Positions 9,301-18,288 of a stretch of 64,000 bases of DNA are shown piece after piece. The DNA comes from Prostheceraeus crozeri. Its lineage: Eukaryota > Platyhelminthes > Polycladida > Euryleptidae. Within the stretch, counting starts at the first letter, position 1, and every line of letters starts with the position of its first letter. The stretch is from positions 686,100 through 750,099 of the forward strand of contig CAJQUW010002197.1 of assembly GCA_907163375.1 (NCBI GenBank), given 5' to 3'. The notes below the pieces were generated by a model. The model was not told where the DNA came from, did not search any database, and worked only from the letters and a program-made list of their open reading frames with translations. Made by a program: the position numbers and the translations under genes.

Positions 9301-10927
9301 GCTAATTTACCTGAAGGTGAATCTTTTTTCATATTGTTTTTAAATCTAAAAGATTTTTGAATGTATCTACTAACACATTCAGTTGTATAAGGATTTTGTA
9401 ATGAAGCAGTCAATATTCCTCTTGAAGTTTTAAGAAGCGGTTTAGATAATTTAAAATTAGTTTTTATCGGAAAATAGGAATCAAAACCTAATGAATTGTG
9501 AGCTATTAAAGTTACTCTCGAATAATTAAATTTTCCAAGAGTTTTAAAAAATTGATGGATCGGACATGCGTCCTCTGGGTTTCCCCCGATCGGACATTCA
9601 TCATCCTCAGTTCTCGTAAATATTTTCACACAATTTTGAAGTTTATTAAATTCTAATTCAGTTAAATTATTATACTCATTAATCTGTTTTTTAAGTTTTT
9701 TAATTTCATCTTCATCTTTTGATCGTTTAATTTTAATCATATCACTTAACAAACGTGTTTCTAATTCTTTCAATCTTTGTTTCGGTAAGCAACATATAAA
9801 TTTATTAAAATTAATAGCTCCTACAGCATAAGGAATAGGATGAGCTGTTGAACAGCTAGGATCATAAAAAGTTTCGAGATCCCAAATATATGTTGAACTA
9901 TAGTCAATTTTTTTCTTTGTTATGATTTTATATGGACGCGTTGTTACATTTTCATCAGTAACTGTTTTATATATGGGTTTGAAATTATTTTCAATTTCTC
10001 TAATAGCTTTTAATTTATGAGATTTATTAATTAAACAATAGTGACCAATGGTTGAACCTTCGTGAAAATAATTGTAATAAACATAATTATGAAGCGTCTC
10101 AATTCCTCTAGGATTTAAATGACGATTGGCAGGACTATAATATTGAACACATTCTCCAAAATATTTATTGAATTGAGAAAATTTGCAGTTTGACATTACT
10201 CCTGTTCTAGATGTGGCTTTCTCTTTATATAAAAAATTATTAAACATTTCTTTCATCATTTCTCCTTGTTCTTCATTAAAACCTCGTAAAACATTATAAC
10301 ATTTAATAAAACAAAAATCTTCAGAAGGAATATAACAATATTCACCGAAATATTCTTTGATTCTATATTTCATATTAATCCCTGCCCCTCTATGCGATCT
10401 TTGTACTAACTTCATTCCAAAATCTTCATATTTAATATTACCTGTAAAAATCCATTCGTTAGCATCGGATTTCTCATCCAGATTCGAAAACCATATTTCA
10501 AATGAATTTTTATTATAGAAGGTTACGTAAAAATTTTGAATTATATTTTCCTGATCTTTAACAACTTTTTCAAGTAAATTAATAATTTTACCCTTTACTA
10601 AAAGTTTCCGCATATCATTTACTACATAAATAAAAGATACATTTTCATATTTAATTTCATTTGGATTAAATAAATTACATAAATCATCACCAAGTTCATC
10701 CTTAATTCTATCATCAAAAAAGATACAGTAATAGGAGTTTCTAATATTTCTTTTGTTCCACTTTTCTGTTTTTTAGTATCACATCTAATACTACGCCTAG
10801 TACGTTTCTGTTTTTTAATACGTTTACTACGTTTACTATGTTTAATTTGCGCATCAAACTCAGCAGTTTGTTTCTTGATTAATTCATCAATCCTAGACGT
10901 TTGTCCGAGAGACATTTCACGATTCAT
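6390..10927 (-). pseudogene. polB: Protein-primed DNA polymerase B (Maverick/adintovirus), intein-bearing, four frameshifts
   Basis: One gene is split over four ORF pieces. The N-terminus from the ATG at 10927 is Lys/Arg-rich (HSKRSKRIKKQKRTRR, likely nuclear localisation). The 786-residue central piece has ExoI WDLETF (~245), ExoII AHNSLGFD (~371), ExoIII YLVNDILS (~493) and polymerase motif A FDATSLYPSAM (~639). Motif B NSLYGK starts the next piece, and motif C is interrupted by an intein (6884-7917). The C-terminus runs to a TAA at 6390-6392 and ends acidic (SDDDDTWE). Breaks fall in homopolymers at 10716-10721, 8278-8283, 7793-7796 and 6539-6546, each consistent with one missing base. It would replicate the element's linear DNA using a protein primer. 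Either the copy is dead or the assembly lost homopolymer bases. Confidence 0.9.
6884..7917 (-). mobile_element. Intein with LAGLIDADG homing endonuclease in polymerase motif C
   Basis: The polymerase frame reads into motif C, then at 7917 changes to an intein N-terminus starting with Ser (SVIADTPVILRK, block A). A block-B-like DVTEDHSLLD follows (~7685). Two dodecapeptide LAGLIDADG motifs, EGFCLGDGSAG and VGFYAADGDK, sit in the middle. Near the end is a block-F-like ETEDGAFNCGFPLIVKN, ending in Asn at 6884-6886 with Thr as the first downstream extein residue. Length is about 345 residues. The insertion lies between the two catalytic aspartates of motif C, the pol-c site used by archaeal and giant-virus inteins. 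One A-run frameshift lies inside it (7793-7796). The nucleophile at position 1 is Ser rather than Cys and the penultimate residue is Lys rather than the usual His. Confidence 0.85.
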
Positions 10928-10976
10928 ATTTTTTAAAAGAAAAAATGAATTTTTACATAGAACCTCGGTTCCGTTT

Positions 10977-11299
10977 TTACATATACACAGGAATATGTAA
11001 TTGATGTAATGTTTCTAATTCATGTGTTGTTAAATGTTCTTTTTTAACCAACCACCATAAATTATTATAGGCCAAAAATACTCGGAAACTTCTTAAACAA
11101 GTGGAAAGTCTTTTGTTTTAACACACGGTTTAATACCATGTTTTGTTTTATAATCTGTAAAGAGCGCTACGTATTTATGATGATAATAAAATCTAACTTC
11201 TTTCTTCGAATTTACAGGATTTGTAGGATGACGATAATCTTTTAAAACTGGAACATGCTCTATCTTGTAAGCATTCAACATATTTTTTTTTATTTTCAT
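10977..11299 (-). pseudogene. Small basic hypothetical protein with one frameshift
   Basis: The ATG at 11299 opens a Lys/His/Tyr-rich protein that stops at 11093. A protein-like continuation in another frame (with VFLAYNNLWWLVKKEHL) runs to a TAA at 10977-10979, so one indel near 11095 is likely. The whole product would be about 107 residues. No family is recognised. It sits directly upstream of the polymerase on the same strand, about 50 bases from its ATG. Confidence 0.45.
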
Positions 11300-11328
11300 C
11301 AACAAAAAGTTTATAAGAAAAAATTATT

Positions 11329-11406
11329 CGGTCACTCTGTTCGATCACTCCGTTCGGTCACTCCGTTCGATCACTCCGTTCGGTCACTTCGTTCGATCAC
11401 TCCGCG
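11329..11406. repeat. Six tandem copies of a 13-bp repeat
   Basis: CGGTCACTCTGTT and CGATCACTCCGTT alternate six times without gaps. Alternation of GGTCAC and GATCAC gives a 26-bp higher-order period. It lies between the ATPase and the small ORF at 10977-11299, upstream of the latter. Confidence 0.93.
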
Positions 11407-11424
11407 AAAATATTATCTATCGAC

Positions 11425-11506
11425 TTTCAGTCGGGGCGAAGCTTAGTCAGAGAACAATTGTTCGATTCAGAATTTCAGTCGGGGGCGAAGGCTAGTCAGA
11501 GAACAA
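11425..11506. repeat. Two direct copies of a ~33-bp sequence at ATPase 3' end
   Basis: TTTCAGTCGGGGCGAAGCTT... and TTTCAGTCGGGGGCGAAGGC... both continue to AGTCAGAGAACAA. The second copy overlaps the last codons of the ATPase gene. Confidence 0.85.
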
Positions 11507-12187
11507 ATCTTCTATAACTCTATCATGAATTTTTTTATCAATATTAATTGTAATGAAGCCATAATCTTTTGACCAAGCATTGTTACACGATTGTTTGAAT
11601 TCATCTTTATTTCTTACACATAAATCTCTTAACAAATCACTTAAGTTTCTTGCATTTATTTCAAATAGTATAAATATATTTGCATTCTTTCTAATAACAC
11701 TTCCGTCTAATGAATACATACTTTGTGTTAAATAAAATACACTACAGTTATTATGTCTACCTCTTGTGAAATAATTTCTCTGAACTGACTGATTTCTATC
11801 ATTAACACAATCATCAAAAATTACACAATGTTTCATTGTTTTATCTAGTTTACTAGGATCTTGCATATTACCACTATCATCTATTAATTGTATCTTTATA
11901 TGCTTATTTTTATTAGATTCTACTAACTGATTATTTTTTGCTGCTTCTTCACACCACGAACTTATTTCTTCTTCATATTCAGATTTTTCATATTCTTTGA
12001 ATAATGAAGCAATTGCTGTTTTTTTAAGATTATTTTCAAATCCATATTTTAAAAATTGATAGACGGGTTGTTCTGCTGTTGTTGTATATATTATAAGATT
12101 GTTATAATCCAAAAAGTTTTGAGTCGTTAAAATTTTAAATAATAGATACGTTTTTCCACAGCCTGATCTTCCACAAATAACTGACAA
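11492..12187 (-). CDS. FtsK/HerA-type genome-packaging ATPase
   Basis: The 231-residue frame carries Walker A GRSGCGKT (~residues 6-13), Walker B CVIFDDC (~125) and a following GRHNNCSVFYLTQS, the Asn/Gln sensor region of A32-like packaging ATPases. It would pump DNA into the Maverick capsid. The coordinates use a TTG. The frame stays open upstream with the HHPNLSN residues expected before the P-loop, and a likely ATG lies near 12262 in another frame. Two bases missing from the A-runs at about 12228-12240 would account for that. The 3' end overlaps a direct repeat. Confidence 0.85.
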   Translation of the reverse strand: MSVICGRSGCGKTYLLFKILTTQNFLDYNNLIIYTTTAEQPVYQFLKYGFENNLKKTAIASLFKEYEKSEYEEEISSWCEEAAKNNQLVESNKNKHIKIQLIDDSGNMQDPSKLDKTMKHCVIFDDCVNDRNQSVQRNYFTRGRHNNCSVFYLTQSMYSLDGSVIRKNANIFILFEINARNLSDLLRDLCVRNKDEFKQSCNNAWSKDYGFITINIDKKIHDRVIEDLFSD

Positions 12188-12335
12188 AACTGTATTAGAT
12201 AAATTTGGATGATGATTAAATTTGAGTTTTTTTTTATTTTAATGAGGGCACTTCACTCATTTTTTAATAAAAAATTTTATTTTTATTTTAAAAGAAGAAG
12301 AAGAAAATTAAACTTCTCTAGCCTCGCGTGGGTGT

Positions 12336-13124
12336 TTATACCTCCCGAACCAAAAGATCTATCATAATCTCTTCACCTCCAAAATTTATTTCTTGTCCTT
12401 TCTCATCAGTGATTCTAATGTTAATGTTGTTAATAGTTTTTCTTGTAATAGGGAAATATATTAATGTTTGTGGAATTACATTTAGTCTATAACCAATGGG
12501 TACAGTAAAAGCTGGAAAACTGAATATCAAATTTGACAATTTACCATTTATATATCCTCCTTCAATAATGTCACAATGTACAACAATTGAATTTATTTCA
12601 GTTATTTTTGGAATCTTCTCACCTAAATGATAACCTTGACTATAGATTTGTTTATTAAATCCTAATAGCTTTGACAATGATCTATCATGATTAAAATCAA
12701 CTTGATGATTTTCGTCTAAAGTAAGAGAAAATTTATTGACTGCCGGTTCAACTGCAAAATGTAATTGTTTCTTATCTTTAAATGGTATACCTAAATGTGT
12801 CTTAATTTCATTTGATATTGATTCAACTTCGTAAGAACCAGGAAGAAAAGTTAGTATTTTCCACGTTTTGCCTTTATCAGTAGAATATCTAAATTGATCA
12901 TTCACATCTTTGATAACGTTTTGAATAGTGTTAAATGTGGAGAAACTAGTCAATGCAATTTGATAATTTTTATTTTGTTCCAAATGTAGAATGGGTTCTA
13001 AATTACAAGTGTGTGATGAAGTAGTTGTTATAATTTTTAACGTCGTACTAAATTTTGATGAACCCAAAATCTCTGTTAGATTTTCTAAATGATTATTAAT
13101 TTTGTCTAAATCTGCTGAACACAT
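12336..13124 (-). CDS. Penton-like minor capsid protein (single jelly-roll)
   Basis: The ORF is intact, 262 residues, ATG at 13124. Maverick penton-like features seen include an N-terminal helix, beta-rich body, and the conserved SLSKLLGFNKQ (~residue 148). It ends in a beta-strand series with NVIPQTLIYFPI and a terminal EEIMIDLLVRE. It would form the vertices of the icosahedral shell with the major capsid protein. The gene is followed by the packaging ATPase on the same strand, a common Maverick arrangement. Confidence 0.75.
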   Translation of the reverse strand: MCSADLDKINNHLENLTEILGSSKFSTTLKIITTTSSHTCNLEPILHLEQNKNYQIALTSFSTFNTIQNVIKDVNDQFRYSTDKGKTWKILTFLPGSYEVESISNEIKTHLGIPFKDKKQLHFAVEPAVNKFSLTLDENHQVDFNHDRSLSKLLGFNKQIYSQGYHLGEKIPKITEINSIVVHCDIIEGGYINGKLSNLIFSFPAFTVPIGYRLNVIPQTLIYFPITRKTINNINIRITDEKGQEINFGGEEIMIDLLVREV

Positions 13125-13199
13125 TTTTTAGTTAAAATTTTAAATAAATATATTTTATCAAATATTTTTTTTATAAAAAATTAAAAACAAAAACATATT

Positions 13200-13242
13200 T
13201 CAGCTACGGGCGAAGCCCTTAAAGACATCAGAGATGTCCCGT
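13200..13242. repeat. Two adjacent micro-hairpins
   Basis: GGGC-GAA-GCCC is followed by GACATC-AGA-GATGTC. The second stem contains the stop codon of the gene at 13228-14039, so the hairpin lies at that transcript's end. Confidence 0.8.
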
Positions 13243-14039
13243 TATACTTTTATAATCCTCTTCATTTAGAATCTTCTTTTCTAACAGTCTTTTCAATATA
13301 GCATGAATTTCATTGAAACTAGAATTATGTCCTTCTTTTATTGCCGATATTAAAATATTTAATCTATTTAGTAATTCTTGTGGATCATCTGGCAAAAAAT
13401 ACAGTTGTTTCAGTTTTAAAACCTTTTCCTACTTTAACTCCCGTTGATAATAAATTTTCTAATTCTCTATACCGTTTAAGAGTTTTTCCTGCTTTAACTC
13501 TATCTAACATAGCTTTATATTTTATGAGATCTTCTACAGCATAATTATTTAAATCTGCTCCTCTTAAAAGATCAACAAAATTTCTATCTAAACTAAAAGG
13601 AGATTTATCTGGTGAAAAAAATTAAACCTCGAAAAGGTTGTGGAAATATTTCTTTTTGTCCGAGATAAAATCTAGGTATTGTTTTTCCATCTATAAATGA
13701 AATAGAATGTTCAAATTGCATAGATTTTGGTAATTTCTTATTAATGTTTGATTCTAGTAATCCATGGTCATCTAATATAGTTTTGTGTTCTGGATCTGTT
13801 ATATTAATTTGTTTATCATTATTTGTAAGTTCTTTTTCAAGAGTTTTAAATGGTTCCATAGTTTTTTCAAAATCAGTTTTTACTTGCTCGGTTTGCTGCA
13901 TTTTTTCAAACATATCAGATTGAATACCAGCTTTTATCATTCTATGCTGAAGATGATTTTCTTTCATAATATTTTTTTGTTTTATTAACTCGTCTAATTG
14001 TTTAATTCATTTTTGATTATCAGCTTTAATTTTATCCAT
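13228..14039 (-). pseudogene. Unknown element-1 protein, broken by a stop and two frameshifts
   Basis: Protein-like sequence starts at an ATG at 14039 and meets an in-frame TGA at 14007-14009. It then continues in the same frame to 13605, shifts in the T-run near 13615-13621, and shifts again in the T-run near 13398 before a TGA at 13228. The middle part has a coiled-coil N-terminus and QFEHSISFIDGKTIPRFYLG. The later part is helical (YKAMLDRVKAGKTLKRY). The total is about 270 residues. It lies between the penton gene and a membrane-segment gene on the same strand, suggesting a virion or assembly role. No family is recognised. Confidence 0.5.
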
Positions 14040-14160
14040 TTTTAAAATATAATATTTGAATTTTGTGGTAACATTGGAATACAACAAAAACATTTTACTG
14101 AACAAATTATTTTTTTATTGCTTTGTTGTCTGACATCTTTTCGTTTAAAGTTTTCTCGTT

Positions 14161-14886
14161 TTAAGTTTTGTTTAATAAAGTTTTGTTTAATAAAGTTTTG
14201 CTTAAATTTTCGCTTAAAGAATTTAGCTCTTCTAAAAAAATTTTATCATTTTCTTCATTAGAAATTTTACCATCACTAAAAGTTTTACCATCCTGTTTAT
14301 TCTTATCATCAACTTTTTCTGACTGTAATTGAAATGATATTTGATTTACTTCATTAGCTATTTGATCAAATTTTTCAATCTCATCTAACGTAATAACATT
14401 ATCATCACATACTCTTTGAAAGTAGTAATGCAATTTGTCATAGACTTCTTTAATATGTAAATGCTTAGTTTTTAATGATTTTCGTTTCTTAGTTATTAAA
14501 GATTTATATAACATTGTAACAAGTGAAGTTGCAAAAACACCCGTACCTGTTAAAGCTGTAGCAACAACAGGAATTACTAAAACACCTGAAGATATAACAA
14601 TTGTTAAAGCACCTAAACTTTTTGTTAAGAATATGCCAATTCCTTGTGTTACATTCTTAACTTTAGTCCATCTCTTTCTTAATTTTTTGTAATGCTCTAA
14701 TCTTAATAATAATTGAGATTCTTTATCTTTCATATACCTAACTCTATCTTCGTGTTTTTCTTTGTTCATCTTTTCGATGTTCATTAAAGTAGAACTACGT
14801 TCATATGATAACGAAGGATATATTCTTGCGGTTTCTTCCACTTTTATTCCTTCCATTTCTGAGGCTTCCCCTGTTGAGGTTTCCAT
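14161..14886 (-). CDS. Hypothetical coiled-coil protein with central membrane segment
   Basis: A 241-residue ORF from an ATG at 14886. Residues ~45-75 are highly charged helix. Residues ~83-125 are a long Gly/Ala/Val/Leu hydrophobic stretch (TIVISSGVLVIPVVATALTG) able to span a membrane once or twice. Residues ~130-215 are again charged helix. The C-terminus repeats LLNKT twice. Proteins of this plan occur in Mavericks but their function is unknown. It is the last gene before the element's right end, about 275 bases from the terminal repeat region end-point. Confidence 0.55.
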   Translation of the reverse strand: METSTGEASEMEGIKVEETARIYPSLSYERSSTLMNIEKMNKEKHEDRVRYMKDKESQLLLRLEHYKKLRKRWTKVKNVTQGIGIFLTKSLGALTIVISSGVLVIPVVATALTGTGVFATSLVTMLYKSLITKKRKSLKTKHLHIKEVYDKLHYYFQRVCDDNVITLDEIEKFDQIANEVNQISFQLQSEKVDDKNKQDGKTFSDGKISNEENDKIFLEELNSLSENLSKTLLNKTLLNKT

Positions 14887-14929
14887 TTTTAAAGAAATAT
14901 TTTGAATACAATCTTCTGGTATATTAAGA

Positions 14930-15220
14930 CTACGTGATATTTTTTGGGCTACCTAGATTTTCATCTGCCTACATTTTCGATCTTCGGCTACGTGATATTT
15001 TTCGACCACGTGATATTTTTTAGATTACGTGATATTTTAAGACCGCCTAAATGATCGTCCACGTGATATTTTGAGACCGCCTAAATTTTTGAAATTTTGA
15101 TTTTTTTAAAAATTTGTCACTACCTAAATTTTCGCCCTTCGGCCTTCGGCCACGTGAAATTTGAAGTCTACCTAAATTTTTAAAATTTTGATTTTTTGAA
15201 AATTTTGAAAAACCCGCAAA
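14930..15220. repeat. Subterminal repeats of element 1
   Basis: CACGTGATATTTT-like words occur about six times (14932, 14990, 15006, 15023, 15059, 15151 regions). They are interspersed with CTACCTAAATTTT and AAATTTTGATTTTTT words. The dense short repetition fits the interior of a Polinton terminal repeat. The opposite copy is outside the window. Confidence 0.7.
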
Positions 15221-15286
15221 AGTGTGACATCCGGCGCAAGCGAAGCGAAGCAAAGCGAAGCGAAGTGTCGCGCCGGATGTCACACT
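15221..15286. repeat. Terminal palindrome, 17-bp perfect arms
   Basis: AGTGTGACATCCGGCGC at 15221-15237 pairs perfectly with 15270-15286 around a 32-base GAAGC-rich loop. The final CACACT is the proposed outer end of element 1. Base composition and content change immediately after it. Confidence 0.85.
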
Positions 15287-15514
15287 ATATACTACTAAAT
15301 TGTGCCAGCAAGTTTGCTTGTCGGAGGTCGAGTTGGGAGACTCTATTTTATTGTATTTCTTCGTGTATCTACGCTTCTCGAACCATTCGTGATCATCAGA
15401 ATCATCGTACCTTGCGGTGCAATCTTCGGACTCTAATATTGTGTATTTCATGGGGTCAGGAATTTTGTATACAATTGCATCAGCGTCTGAGTCTCCATTG
15501 ATGAATGCAGTCAT
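15287..15514 (-). pseudogene. ORF cut by the right end of element 1
   Basis: From an ATG at 15514 the minus strand reads through about 75 acidic and aromatic residues (including DDSDDHEWFEKRRYTKKY) before running into the terminal palindrome of element 1. Codon composition differs from the AT-rich element genes. It may be the start of a host or older retroelement gene into which the element was inserted. No family is recognised. Confidence 0.35.
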
Positions 15515-15864
15515 CTGTCATTTCTTCTTGGTGTGTTGGTCATTATGTTAAGTACTGTTTTTTATTTTGTGCCAGTATGTTAACTGCTTCTTGATTAAGT
15601 GTTGGCACAGACATCTTTATGTTGATGATTACTAGACCTCCCTTTTCCCCCATGAATGTACATTGTCATGCTTCTCATTTTGTGAATATCATTTTTGATC
15701 TTTTAATAACTTATGCGGGAGATAACTAGAAGCATGAGCAGCATCTTCGCTTTATTGTATTTCGATCTTCTCTGACGGATGTGTGCCACCTATTTTCGAG
15801 ATCCTATGGACCTACATAAATCCTCCGATTCCCGTGAACTTTATACCCTCGAATTCGTCTCAGG
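15515..15864. other. No gene seen
   Basis: Mixed-composition host sequence without an ORF or recognisable repeat. Confidence 0.4.
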
Positions 15865-16466
15865 TGTTGGGACAACACCTAATTGAAGGGGTATCATATG
15901 TAACAAGGCTGAAATAATGAAAGGAACTTCGCGATTGGGAGTTGACGTCCTTAGTTGACCTCAGTGGAGTGAAGAATATAAAGTATGCTTATTATTGAAA
16001 AATGGTCAGCTGGTTTGACAGCAGAGTCGCGGGGCGAGAGGAATCGCGGATACATCAAAAATATCTTCATCATAAAAGTCAAGCTGCGACAGGTAGAGAA
16101 GGAGACAGCCGGGACACACATCAAAAATTCTGGGAATTGAGAATTTCAGTGCCTATATAAACCGAGATGATAAGTATTCCTCGTCACCGAACTGAGTCTT
16201 CTATTGTCGCTATCTGTACGCTGTTCATACTTCTTCTTCTCCCTCATAGGTAGAATAAACCGAGTATATCTGGACCATTGGTTTTATCTTCATAAAAGCT
16301 TAGCAAGGAGATAACTACACGGAAAGGTAGGTGAGGGCTCAGGTTTGCTGGATACGCAATACGGAGTTGGTAGAAAGCAATAGACTATCACAATTCAATA
16401 ACTATCATATATTATCTAAGTAGCCTGTTATCCAGAGTGCTAGAATATACAGGTTACAGTATAACA
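15865..16466 (+). mobile_element. Probable LTR of a retrotransposon (solo or with lost internal part)
   Basis: Starts TGTTGGGACAACACC and ends GTTACAGTATAACA, giving the TG...CA ends of an LTR of 602 bp. Inside are a TATA box (CTATATAAACC near 16153) and a polyadenylation-like AATAAA near 16254 downstream of it, in the order expected for U3-R-U5. It is followed by TTTGCGGTGCGCTTCTGG, resembling a primer-binding-site leader. No gag or pol follows and no target duplication was found. Confidence 0.55.
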
Positions 16467-16737
16467 TTTGCGGTGCGCTTCTGGCAATTATTACACGAAT
16501 GACCGATCTCGTAACATTGAATTCAAATCTAAAAGCATGACGGAATGTTCAAGGCAATAAATTCACTGAGATATCGTTTTCACTCTAATCTAATCATTCC
16601 ATTGGAAAATAAGGTGAGTGAAACTGGAATTTCATACGCTGAGATAGATATGAATCACAGAGCAAGTAGTTTTTATCAATTTTTCGTTTCTTCTATACAT
16701 AACATACGTGGACTACTAAATAGAAGCTGTCGCTTCA

Positions 16738-17266
16738 TGGACGCGTAACTATTCGATGGCTTTCCCTTTTTTCTACAACTGGAGGCCAGCAAAACACATT
16801 ACGTCTATGGAGAAATCAGACGCTTTTCGTAGTTTTTTTGCTTCTAAAATCTCAACCAGACATCCGATTAACTTCAAACTTGAAATACAGACGATTCAGA
16901 TCATGAGAAAGATAAAATGTATTCATAAGGAAGCGCAAAAATCAAAAGCATAGATTTTGGTACGCGTGAGAAAATTTCATCATTATGAAAATCCCGAATT
17001 TGCGCTAGTTTGAGTGTTGAACTGTTTTTCTGGCGCGTACTAAAATCTATGCTTTTGATTTTTGCGGTTCCTCATGAATACATTTTATCTTTCTCATGAT
17101 CTGAATCGTCTATATTTCAAGTTTGAAGACAATCGGATGTCTGGTTGAGATTTTAGAAGCAAAAAAAACTACGAAAAGCGTCTGATTTCTCCGTAGGCGT
17201 GATGTGTTTTGCTGGCCTCCTGTTGTTGAAAAAAAGGAAAGCCATCGAACAGTGACGCGTAGGGTT
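16738..17266. mobile_element. Fold-back (MITE-like) element
   Basis: An imperfect inverted repeat with arms of about 225 bp (16738-16967 and 17036-17266) around a ~65-bp centre. Arm ends read gACGCGTAACTATTCGATGGC and its counterpart ACGCGTCACTGTTCGATGGC. The arms share many landmarks, such as AATCAAAAGCATAGATTTT and CAGACATCCGAT. The ORFs at 16545-16953 are products of this palindrome and not genes. Confidence 0.85.
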
Positions 17267-18288
17267 TACAATCCCGGGATCTCGACCCTATTTCCGAGAT
17301 TAAAAATCCCGGGATTACGTCTTCGAGATCTCGAGGTATTTCGAGATGTTTGAAAGATTGGCCCTGAGTTCCTTCTAAGTGACATAGTTAAGAGAGTCAA
17401 TGGCTTTTTTGAAAATACATCTAAATTTTTTATGTTCCAAGTTTGATAAATTGCCAATGTGCTGTATTTGCCGAGCTAGCTGGTTAAGCCTCGCTCACAT
17501 GATGACACTAGTGTCGTGACATTAGTGCCGAGGAACAGCGCGAAATCTGGGCTAAATCAATGCCGTGACACAAACCGTTCAGTGGCTTAATAAACAGTGT
17601 TGTGACACTGCTACTAGTATTGCTTCTGCAAACTGAAAATACTTCGTAAATTGATAGCTGAAAGACAAATCACAACGATTTAAAATAACGACTAAAGGCT
17701 CGTTCAGACAGAGCTAGGCTTGCGGTTTGCGGTCTTTGAGGGAAAAACCGTCGAAGAAACCGTCATTCAACCCAGTGAGTCTCCCGAATTCGCTCTATTG
17801 ACAGGTCACCGGACTGCTACTGCAGCTGCGCTGTGTTGGTTTTCACACATCGACAACGAACTGTGTCTCGGTCACCGAGGCGTAGCGCCTATAGTATTCT
17901 AATAATCTGAGAATACACCGGAATTTACAAACGAAAATGAAATTACAAATATGTGATGATAGGATTTTGATTAACATGAAGGTCATATAATCTTGTTCGA
18001 TGTTTCCGTTTTCCAATTCACAAAACTTCTTTAACACAGGCGGAGAGATACGAGTATTCTATCTCGCGACAGAATCACACCTGTACAGCAGTAGAGTTAT
18101 CAATAGCGCGCCTCTGATTGGTCTGGATGCAGCAAACATTGTAATGATACGTCTCATCTCTGCGTCGCCCACCTGCCATGTGTCTGCTGTCTGATATTCT
18201 AGAATCAATATCTGCTAGCAGAGTGTAACCACCCTCTCCGGTCTTCGCTATTACTCAATTACATCGCTACTTATAACGGAGAATACTC
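17267..18288. other. Transposon debris before hAT gene
   Basis: 17259-17340 is rich in nested palindromes (AATCCCGGGATCTCG, GAGATCTCGAG) resembling hAT terminal sequences; similar words recur near 57840 and 58630. CCGAGGCGTAGCGCC at ~17875 may be the degraded left end of the hAT element whose right end is at 20758. No gene seen. Confidence 0.35.

Larger units (their letters stand above)
1..15286. mobile_element. Endogenous Maverick/Polinton (adintovirus-like) provirus, left end outside window
   Basis: The block is visibly more AT-rich than the DNA to its right and holds all six Maverick core functions: major capsid, penton-like minor capsid, packaging ATPase, adenain-like protease, integrase and protein-primed polymerase B. 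Capsid, PLA2-integrase and small hydrophobic genes lie on the plus strand at the left. Protease, polymerase, ATPase, penton and accessory genes lie on the minus strand, so the two blocks converge near 4.5 kb. The right end is set at 15286, where the last outward palindrome finishes ...CACACT, matching the AG...CT termini known for Polintons. The left terminal repeat and target duplication cannot be seen because the element starts before base 1. Confidence 0.88.

Noticed and set aside
11329-11406. CRISPR-like array
   Set aside because: 13-bp units abut with no spacers; eukaryotic context. It is a tandem repeat.
15196-15501. 101-codon plus ORF over the element 1 terminus
   Set aside because: Translates the terminal palindrome and antisense of another frame.
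17872-17890. Left end of the hAT transposon (CCGAGGCGTAGC)
   Set aside because: Only a partial match to the right end and no 8-bp duplication with GTGGGAAA after 20758; kept only as a possibility.
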